A DNA stretch of 64,000 bases from Nematopogon swammerdamellus (taxonomy: Eukaryota > Arthropoda > Insecta > Lepidoptera > Adelidae): positions 7,410,545 through 7,474,544 of the forward strand of contig OX336336.1 of assembly GCA_946902875.1 (NCBI GenBank), read 5' to 3'. The notes under the pieces are model-generated. The model was given only the letters and a program-made list of their open reading frames with translations. It was not told the origin of the DNA and did not search any database. The position numbers and the translations under genes are program-made. Below are positions 55,861 through 64,000 of this stretch, piece by piece. The number at the start of each line of letters is the position of its first letter. The first letter of the stretch is position 1.

Positions 55861-57299
55861 GCCAGCGTAACACGATATAAGTAAAAGCATACTTTTTTCA
55901 TTGGAGGTCGCGCGCTGGCGACTTCGGCTGCGTTCGCAAAAACCTGTTTAAAACGCCCGCATGCTCTGTGTTTACGTGTAAAACCTCTACAGCCAAGTTT
56001 AGTGTGCACAATAGTGGAATATGTTATCATCGGTAAGTACACTCCGCTCCCCGCAACTCATACAAGCATTTGACAGTCCGGCGTCCATACCTTTTTTATC
56101 GTTCTAGTATCGCGCTTTCAATTAAAAAAAACTTCTATGAAATTATATGAAGTCAACTGCTCAGCACAGGTCAGCGGTCGGCGCTTCGTGAGGGCCTCTT
56201 TGGCTCACGTCGTCGTTCCCCGTTATTTTCTTTTTAAAATGCCTATGCACTATCTGCATACGAACGGGAGTAATTTTCCTAATATTTAGTGAGTCTATAC
56301 TAAAGCACAGAATAGAAAAGAGTACTCCGTACAGAAGCTGCTCTGTACAAACACTCACAAAGAAATAGCTACTCTGCGAAGACGCGATAAAGTACAAATT
56401 GACTCGCACAGAGCTGCATGCCTAAACACGATAACCGCCTACATTTCGCTTCTCTTTCTGTCGTGTAACTCTATCTCGAAAGCGCGTCGTTCAGCGCGTC
56501 TAAGGGCTGTGTCTTTGTGCTGTCTTATTGTGAGGAATAAAATGAAGATGATACCTACCAACGTTTATCGTTCTAGCTACCAAAGATACGATATTTAGGT
56601 ACGGCAAATTCATGCGAACAAATTCATGCATGCGTTAGCGTCACAATTAGTTTCTCACATCGAAGCGTGCATTGCGTGCAACCTTCCAGTGATAGTTTTG
56701 TTTGATCAATAAATTTAATGATCAATGATCATCTACAATGTACCTATTATCCTTATACAAATTAGGCCATACATACCACGCTGTTCGGCGTCATCTAACT
56801 AATGTTATTGGCAATATGATATTATTTTTAAATCTATGACCTCCTACTAATATGAATAAATAAATTACTAGAAATAAATCAAAATGCTACTAAACAAAAC
56901 ACTTACCTTTCTTCGCCTCTTGGCAATGAAAAAAAGACAAGTTTTCATTTGTCTTTTGACTTTTGCACCCGTCCACTGCACAATAATTACGTGATTTCGA
57001 CATTTTCTAAATTCGAAAGCGCCACACGCCCGGTCTGGCTGGATAGCGGCAGCCCACTGTTAATTGTAGATTAGTCGGTACGCCAAGCGGTAGACATTTA
57101 ACTCGCGACCTTGAGCGAGTGACGAAGGCCTGACTAAAGTCCAAAGTCCCCATAAAGGTATAAGCTCAGGCTGGCTATCTGCTGATTGCTTCAGCGATAG
57201 CAGCGCCAGAGCGTTTCGTACCGGCGGCACCACCGTACACCGTACACGGCATCACAGTACAAGGCTATAGCAGTATAGAACACCCCTTTAAATGCGGAT

Positions 57300-57640
57300 C
57301 ACACACATAGGATAGAGCTTTTTAACGCGATTCCGCCGTCCCCATTCCACCTCCGCACTACGTGTACTGGGCGGGGATGCATCCCTATTCAATCGACCTA
57401 CCACGGATCTGTAGGTATTTTATCCACCGGGAAAATGTGGAACGCACTCCCTGCCCATCTATTTCCTCCCAAGTGCCTGGGGTTTTTCAAAAGGGGCGTG
57501 AAAAGGCTCCTGTTAGGCCGGCACGGCATTCGCAATCCCCGTGCATTACAGAATATCCATGAGCATCGTTAGACATTTACTTGTAGGTGAAACGATACCA
57601 CATGTCGCGCTATCCATAAAAAAGGCGCACAACCATGGGC
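57300..57640 (+). mobile_element. LINE 3' end (GRHGIRNP type), second copy
   Basis: MWNALPAHLFPPKCLGFFKR then GVKRLLLGRHGIRNPRAL. The W-N-x-L-P and F-K-x-x-V pattern is that of LINE C-termini. Ends ATCCATAAAAAAGG. Confidence 0.75.
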
Positions 57641-57781
57641 TTTTACTAAAAAAAACCAAGAAGATTAAAAAAGCCACAAAGTTAAGAGCAACCTTGTTCA
57701 CAGACAGAAGGTTCCTTAGCCATTTCCTTCTTGCACGCATAGCGAGTGCGCGCAGCGTTCACGCGGTCCATTAGAATACAA

Positions 57782-58240
57782 TTTTCTCAATCTCTACTTC
57801 TTATAAAAGGGAACGTCTGTCTGTATGTCTGTTTGAGGTAAATCCGGAACCACTGAACAGATTTTGATGCGGTTTACACCAGTCTAAAGAGTCCTTGAGG
57901 CTCACTATAGGCTATATACCATCACGCTAAGTAGCCTTAAGGCTAATAAATAAGTATCAAAGAAAGTATAGTATGAACGGAATTTAGTGTCGAATGGTAG
58001 TAATAGATGGCGTTAAAAAACTAACAAAAATCTAACTGCACCCGAGCGGAGCCGGGTACTGCAGCTTTTGCCCGCGGCTTCGCTCGCATAGCCTATCTGC
58101 ATCTTGGAGGTCAATTCTAAATATTGGTCAAAGAATTAAAAAAATCGGATGAGTATTTTCGGAGATTACCTTCTACATCCAAACTTACAAACTTACGAAC
58201 TTACAAACTTTACCTCTTTATAATATTAGTGTAGTTTCGT
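57782..58240. repeat. Two opposed CGCGGGCAAAAGC-type repeats
   Basis: 57782-58080 runs CTTCTTATAAAAGGGAACGT to GCAGCTTTTGCCCGCGGC. 58066-58240 matches the 3318 copy and shares the GCCCGCGGCTTCGCTCG motif. Confidence 0.6.
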
Positions 58241-58528
58241 ATGGTAGTACATTACCTACGCTTGAATTTGTCCAATTTTGTTTTTACAATCCGGTTCGAT
58301 TACACCCGCATAGAAGAGCCGGCAAGAAACTTACAAGAGATAAAATTAAAAATAGTTTGATGCCATAAGGACTAGATTGAACTACTTTATAATTTCCAGT
58401 TTAGCTTAACTCGAACCGGAACCGCGGAGTGAATATAGTCGACCGAGACAAATACGATGTTTCAATGTTGCTCCGCTTGGAAGAAAACTGAACCAGCCGC
58501 ATGTGATGGCGGGCTAAACCTACTTTCT

Positions 58529-58658
58529 GCAGGTCTATTCTTGTAAATTCTGACAGCAGAATCAGCGCTGTTTTGGCGCTGAGAGCCACTTACCAAAGTG
58601 GCTCTCAGCGCCACAACAGCGCTGATTCCGCTGTCAGAATTTACAAGAATAGACCTGC
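58529..58658. mobile_element. Compact hairpin element with 63-bp arms
   Basis: GCAGGTCTATTCTTGTAAAT ... GAGAGCCACTT and its reverse complement, 61 of 63 matching, around a 4-base loop. Confidence 0.8.
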
Positions 58659-58879
58659 TGAGCGTCGTCCGTATGTGAAATTTACTCACTGCTGTTGTAG
58701 CTTTACTCTGTGACGTCACCGGCCTTCGCTTGCCTATCAAAATATACCACAGAAATAGCACGCCACGGCATACGGCACGTGGCTGTATGTGTATAAACTC
58801 TATAGACTCAAGTAGGGTATACATTGACAAACATTGACATTATACATAGTACCTTGCATTAAATCGGCACGAGTGGCTG

Positions 58880-59240
58880 TTCCGAGGTACCAATGGTGCA
58901 ACCTCCTTTACTATCATTTGCTGTTTGATTTACGTTTTGTTTATAGACGTCCAGAGATACCAGCCTTTCGGCCACAAAATCCAGACGTCTACTACCTGCA
59001 CTCTTGCGAGTACAGTGATCATGTATGCCAGATCAAGGCCCCATAGCTGCTCTGTCGAACATCCTCACCTTCTTGGGGGCTCGGGGGCTTCACCCCCGGC
59101 TCTCGACTTCGGTCGGGGGTTCCCTCGGGTGGACGGGTGGTGGCTCGGATCGGCTGGGGAAAGGTCGCAGCCTGTGTTTCCCACGGGATTTTTTCGGTAC
59201 CAATGGTGCAGTCGACACTGCCACCTCACCGCGCGAGACC
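58880..59240 (+). repeat. Direct repeat pair of unknown origin
   Basis: GGTACCAATGGTGCA occurs at 58886 and about 59198. The sequence between is GC-rich (GGGGGCTCGGGGGCTTCACC). Reading frames through it are short and unrecognised. Confidence 0.4.
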
Positions 59241-59459
59241 AGGCACAACTAAGTACCATGGCAGTCTATTTGCGAACTATTACAGAACTCTCCAGCCTGT
59301 GAGTACGACGCCCGTTCTTAGTTTAAAAGTATCGGGAAAGGCGCGTCGTTAGACATCATGCAACCGATCGCTAATCTAGAGGCGAGCTAAAAATTTCATT
59401 CAACTCGAGTCTTGTGAAAATTTAATTACTTATGTAATGTAATACATTATTACAAGGTA

Positions 59460-59632
59460 TACGGATTAACAATAGGTACTGAAGACTTACTGCTGTCCGT
59501 TGTACCAGACGTCAAACGTTACAACGGACACCAGACGTCGGTTCCAGGAACTCCCGCAGATCCTGAAGAAGCCCGTTACGCGGGTGAAACGTCGACTTAA
59601 TGTAAGTCTTCAGTACCTACTGTTAATCCGTA
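59460..59632. mobile_element. TIR element TACGGATTAACARTAGGTAC
   Basis: Left 59460-59490 and right 59602-59632 are inverted with one mismatch over 31 bases. The inside carries GTCGACTT/GAAACG blocks shared with 40407-40530. Confidence 0.7.
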
Positions 59633-60175
59633 AACTTAAAATTAGTATAATTTAATAACAGAGTAAGCTTATGACAAGGTGTTGCATTAAGAGGTGCATT
59701 AACCCGAAAGCGGGTGATTTTACACCTGAAGAACTACGAGTACTAACTACGTAGTATTTTTTTTTTTATTTTGAAAACTTTTTTCACTTTTCTCATACAA
59801 ATGTGGCGAAACAATTGATAATAGGATAGAATATAAAATGCTTTATTTATCCAAGAAACATTCAACAGTAACAATAACATTAGAACATTTACTTAAGGTT
59901 AAAAAAAAAATTAAAATACCTTTGGATGTTTGAGATTCGATTAATATAGTGGTGTTCAGAAATGCATACTGGACATTGCCTTTACCTTCAAATATTTTCA
60001 AACTTGTCTTCTGCGACCGACGGATGAGTGGTTACTACATACCCGCAATTCGTTGGCGCGGGTTTTTTTCTAATCACTCGAGACGAGGGCATTCGGATTC
60101 GAGCATTCGTTCGTGGCTCGTCGATTTTTGAAGATTGCTTGCTGCCGCTACCCCCGCAGTCGAGCCGTGTATCCT

Positions 60176-60436
60176 AGCCTCTCCATCGGGTGATCGAGTG
60201 CGTGCCGTGCTTCGTGAGTGTGAAGCCCAGGATCCTGGTGAAGAGCTGTGCCGCACGCATCCTGCGCCCGCCCGCGGAGAACCAGGTACGTGGCCCTCTT
60301 TCGTTCGGTCGCATCATCTATCTATTTTCACTCATTGCCATTTCATTCATACAGTCCACTCGCTCTTTGAAGAAAATTCCAGCTACCGAGTTCTGCTGGG
60401 TCACCAAGGCAGAACTCCCCTTCAAGTGGAATGTAA
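60176..60436 (+). CDS. Two exon-like segments of an unidentified protein
   Basis: Segment 1 (about 60176-60286) reads VIECVPCFVSVKPRILVKSC then AARILRPPAENQ up to a GTACGT donor. Segment 2 (about 60357-60434, after TTCATACAG) reads STRSLKKIPATEFCWVTKAE then LPFKWN up to GTAAGTAG. Both are phase 0. Third codon positions in segment 1 are almost all G or C, unlike the flanks, which argues for real coding. The family is not recognised, and it does not look like any part of a GABA-B receptor. The 5' border is unclear. The good acceptor CTACCCCCGCAG lies just upstream, but the frame then meets TAG at about 60174-60176, so either a weak TAG acceptor is used or this is a decayed copy. Confidence 0.45.
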
Positions 60437-60707
60437 GTAGGTAGTAGCAAATGAGTTTAACGTGAGAATTGAAGATATAATAATAATAAGAATACTTATT
60501 AATAATACACGTAAGTACTTGCTAGTTAAATAAAAAGTCATACTTGGTTGTGTGTAGTAGTGAAAAAATTATACTCGAAAAAAATTCAGATTCACTTACA
60601 GAATCAGTTTTCAGTGAAATTTCAAAAAGGACAACCTGAAATGTATACTATACCTGGTGTATACTTTTTGTAGGTTTATTCATTATGTGTACAAAATACC
60701 TAACATT

Positions 60708-60746
60708 CAAAGAGTTTGAGTTTGTATTAGTAATACAAACTCTTTG
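60708..60746. repeat. Hairpin, sister of 35747-35782
   Basis: CAAAGAGTTTGAGTTTGTATTA and TAATACAAACTCTTTG, flanked by TAACATT and CTAACATT. The first copy has TGACAT on both sides. Confidence 0.7.
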
Positions 60747-62166
60747 CTAACATTGTATTATATTTTTACAATTAAAAGGGTTGTTCTGAAAATAGACTTC
60801 TATAGTCCGTGTTTATACGTTTTCAATTCATTCTGCGTACAAAGAGCCCGCATAACATACGTAAAATATACGCCTGTAACAAAAGTTTAGTTTTCGTCTC
60901 GTTCGAACAAACCGCCCACCCAAAATTACCGCCCTCGCGCAGTTTATGGAGGGCGGTTTCCGACCCGCTAGCGGACATGTCGCTGCTTCCGGTCGCCTAA
61001 ATTAAATACCTCTTCAAGATATTTTCGTAGTTTATAATAACGTTTTTGGCTCATTGTTATTTAAGTAGGACAATGTAAGTAAAATGCCCAACCGTCCCCA
61101 GACCGGCTAGGTAGAAATATCGACTCAGAAACAATTACGGCTATGGTGCGGAATTGTCTAACGGCAATGATATAACATGTTAAAAATAGGTAGATATGTT
61201 ATTCGAGCTCCGCAAGTGGCACTTTAAAATCAGGACACTTGTCCTACCTGAAGTCAGTCTCGCACCAACGACACACGTGGTCAGACATGTTTGGAAGATG
61301 CTCTCAACAACAGACATGTCGTCCTACTTCCTCTTTTAATATTGTGACATTAAAATTAATAAAACATAAGTATAAATAAAATACAATTTATTTATTCGCA
61401 AAGCTTACGTCTAAAATATCGAACATATCAATCTTGAAATTTCTGTTCTGTTCAAATTTAGGATTTAGGAAAGAACGTTACTTATTATGGTAGCGAAAAT
61501 TACGTTAAATAAAATATCAGCAATAATCTTTAATCAACTCGTCGAGCAGGTGAAAAAGCATTATAAACACAATCATTATTTTACTAATACAACATAATAA
61601 ATCTTCTCTCAATCATCGCTTTCCAGACGCCCATTATGCGCCGTTAAGAAATTATTTGCGTCTAGAAAAACGTAAATAACCGCACGCCGGCCAGCTCGCT
61701 GGAGGAATGTGAAGAATTTAAATTGAATGACCGAGCTAGGCGCGTGCAGTCGCAATACCGCCCTCACTGCCCACCCCGCACTGAATACCAACTAGTCGCC
61801 CGGTGGGCCCGCTCCCTGCCCTATTGCGGCGGGGGCACGACACTCTGAAGGGGTGAAATACACACGATAGCGCTCTTTCCCGACGACGGTAGACGAAACT
61901 CCCGATGATATGGGAAAATCCCGACGGCAAGTAGGCATTGTAAATCTTGCTTATATTAAATATCGATGATAGAGATGAAATAAAAATAAATCGAAAAACA
62001 ACGAAAATGAACCTGTAGATAACAAAAAGAAATCATATTTTTAAAATGGAATATAACATTTTATTGTGTTGGGCGTTTGAGAACCTATCGTTTCTCAAAA
62101 GTTTCTTTGTCTTTGTATTATATCCATACCCCATATAATTTAAATTCAACTGTGCGGACTGTACTT

Positions 62167-62206
62167 TTCGTGCTATCAAAGGGGGAATTCCCTTTGATAG
62201 CACGAA
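62167..62206. repeat. Perfect 17-bp-arm hairpin
   Basis: TTCGTGCTATCAAAGGG and its reverse complement are separated by GGAATT. Confidence 0.75.
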
Positions 62207-62888
62207 GGTGAAACTCTAGGCTGCAGTGCCTCAATTGCGTTAAAACGCGGGGATATATATGTAGTTGCTTCAGTTACGAACAAATCGTCGCACCGCTATA
62301 ATGTGAAATTTCTGTTAAATGTCTACCGGAGTGGTGTGTTTCCTGAAATATTTTAACCTAGAAACATTTCATACGTCGCCCTGTAAACAGACTGAAAAGT
62401 CCTTCATCAATCTGCGAATCTGCTAATTTGATGTGTAAACTATGTATACCGATACCATGAAGATTTTTCGGAGCTGGAGTGAATTGTGATGTGATGATGC
62501 ACACGTGAGGTGTGCTTGTCCTTCGCGACTAATGTTTACACATCAGCCGTGAGTTGCGGCACTAGATTTTTTTCGATAATCAGTTTGATTTAGCGAGGCG
62601 TAATTTTTTTTTATTTAAGAAAACACAGCCAATTACAGCAATAATATTTAAGTACAAGTGTGTCCAATTACATATTTCCCTGTTTAGTTTGTATTGTTGT
62701 AGCAAGAATGTATTGCTCAGAACACTGTCGGGATGCAAATGAAAGGTGGTCTTGTATGTATTTCGTAGTCATCCCATTCACACGTTGTCACGCATGCCGC
62801 CGACCTCGGCCGCGCCCTAGAACTTCTCCTGTCCTTTGTACATGTGTTAATACAGCCTGCAAGCGGAATTCCTGCTCTACCTGAGAGC

Positions 62889-63640
62889 ATTAGCAGGGAC
62901 TACCAGCGGAGACATTTCGCATTCACTCCGCACTACGCTCTCCCGGCTCCAGAGAGGTTGCACATTACTGATTAGATTACACATTAGCAGGGACTACCAG
63001 CGGAGACATTCCGCATTCACTCCGCACTACGCTCTCCCGGCTCCAGAGAGGTTGCACATTACTGATTAGATTACACATTAGCAGGGACTACCAGCGGAGA
63101 CATTCCGCATTCACTCCGCACTACGCTCTCCCGGCTCCAGAGAGGTTGCACATTACTGATTAGATTACACATTAGCAGGGACTACCAGCGGAGACATTCC
63201 GCATTCACTCCGCACTACGCTCTCCCGGCTCCAGAGAGGTTGCACATTACTGATTAGATTACACATTAGCAGGGACTACCAGCGGAGACATTCCGCATTC
63301 ACTCCGCACTACGCTCTCCCGGCTCCAGAGAGGTTGCACATTACTGATTAGATTACACATTAGCAGGGACTACCAGCGGAGACATTCCGCATTCACTCCG
63401 CACTACGCTCTCCCGGCTCCAGAGAGGTTGCACATTACTGATTAGATTACACATTAGCAGGGACTACCAGCGGAGACATTCCGCATTCACTCCGCACTAC
63501 GCTCTCCCGACTCCAGAGAGGTTACACATTACTGATTAGATTACACATTAGCAGGGACTACCAGCGGAGACATTCCGCATTCACTCCGCACTACGCTCTC
63601 CCGGCTCCAGAGAGGTTGCACATTACTGATTAGATTACAC
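62889..63640 (+). repeat. Tandem array of eight 94-bp units
   Basis: Units start ATTAGCAGGGACTACCAGCG at 62889, 62983, 63077, 63171, 63265, 63359, 63453 and 63547. Nearly all are identical. The first has TTTCGC for TTCCGC, and the seventh has two G-to-A changes. The array ends cleanly at ATTAGGGTGC. Confidence 0.95.
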
Positions 63641-64000
63641 ATTAGGGTGCAATTAGCTTTGATGGTTTTTTGCAAGAAGGACCAAAGTGACGTTTGGAGT
63701 GTTTGCGACAAATTTTAAACAGTGTTAATCGTTATCGATAATTTTATAAAATGCTGTAAACTCAAAACTCAAAATCTTCAGCGAAATCTAGCTTGAACAA
63801 AGTTAAGTCGTCAGCACCACAAGTAGTGCATAATACATGTTAGGATAAGTAATAATCTGTGGTGTACTTAATTATATTAGAAATAAAATAATAAATAATA
63901 TTAGTGCGAGTATAACAGCTTTATTAAATGTCAGTACTTTTAGGTCGCATTATAACTAATATTAAAGATTATTCAATCGATAAAAGTCGATAGTATTTTT

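Larger units (their letters stand above)
41638..64000 (+). other. GABA-B receptor intron 3 and beyond (open to the right edge)
   Basis: More than 22 kb with no further receptor exon recognised. Stretches without assigned content: 41950-42915 (with a GC-rich block near 42240-42430), 43075-43650, 47535-47895, 49200-49600, 49940-50275, 50475-51465, 53170-54085, 55010-55575, 55865-57295, 58245-58525, 58660-59455, 59640-60170, 60440-62160, 62210-62885 and 63645-64000. Confidence 0.6.

Noticed and set aside
62889..63640. CRISPR-like regular array
   Set aside because: Whole 94-bp units are repeated without unique spacers, and the DNA is eukaryotic.

Overview
This looks like a non-coding-rich stretch of an insect genome, most likely a moth or butterfly. 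The evidence is spliced exons with GT/AG borders, an insect-type GABA-B receptor gene, AT-rich DNA, and very dense interspersed repeats of kinds I associate with Lepidoptera (an inference; no search was possible).

Layout. (1) Positions 976-11639 are one DNA transposon of the PIF/Harbinger superfamily. It has 16-bp terminal inverted repeats and is flanked by TTA target-site duplications. It carries both genes expected of an autonomous element, converging on each other: a four-exon transposase on the plus strand (1291-4448, 349 aa, DDE triad present) and a seven-exon Myb/SANT-like partner on the minus strand (11132-6173, 394 aa). I find no stop or frameshift in either spliced frame. The element is large because its introns and its middle have collected SINEs, two MITEs, LINE tails and a miniature LTR element, and because one 114-nt exon of the Myb-like gene has been tandemly triplicated.

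(2) From 16922 to past the right edge lies the 5' part of the metabotropic GABA-B receptor subunit 1 gene on the plus strand. Three coding exons are visible (16967-17518, 37479-37613, 41467-41637). They join in phase 0 and encode the start of the extracellular ligand-binding domain. The next exon was not found in the remaining 22 kb.

(3) The introns are repeat gardens. They contain a SINE family with a tRNA-like/5S-rRNA-like composite head, a second repeat that has donated its end as an alternative head, a tRNA-headed SINE with a similar body, LINE 3' ends ending in recognisable reverse-transcriptase C-termini, TA-flanked hairpin MITEs, several near-perfect foldbacks, and two TIR elements sitting back to back.

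(4) At 60176-60436 there are two small plus-strand exon-like segments of a protein I cannot identify. At 62889-63640 there is an array of eight 94-bp units.

The two Harbinger genes would be expected to act together: the Myb-like protein binds element DNA and delivers the transposase. The receptor gene is independent host content.
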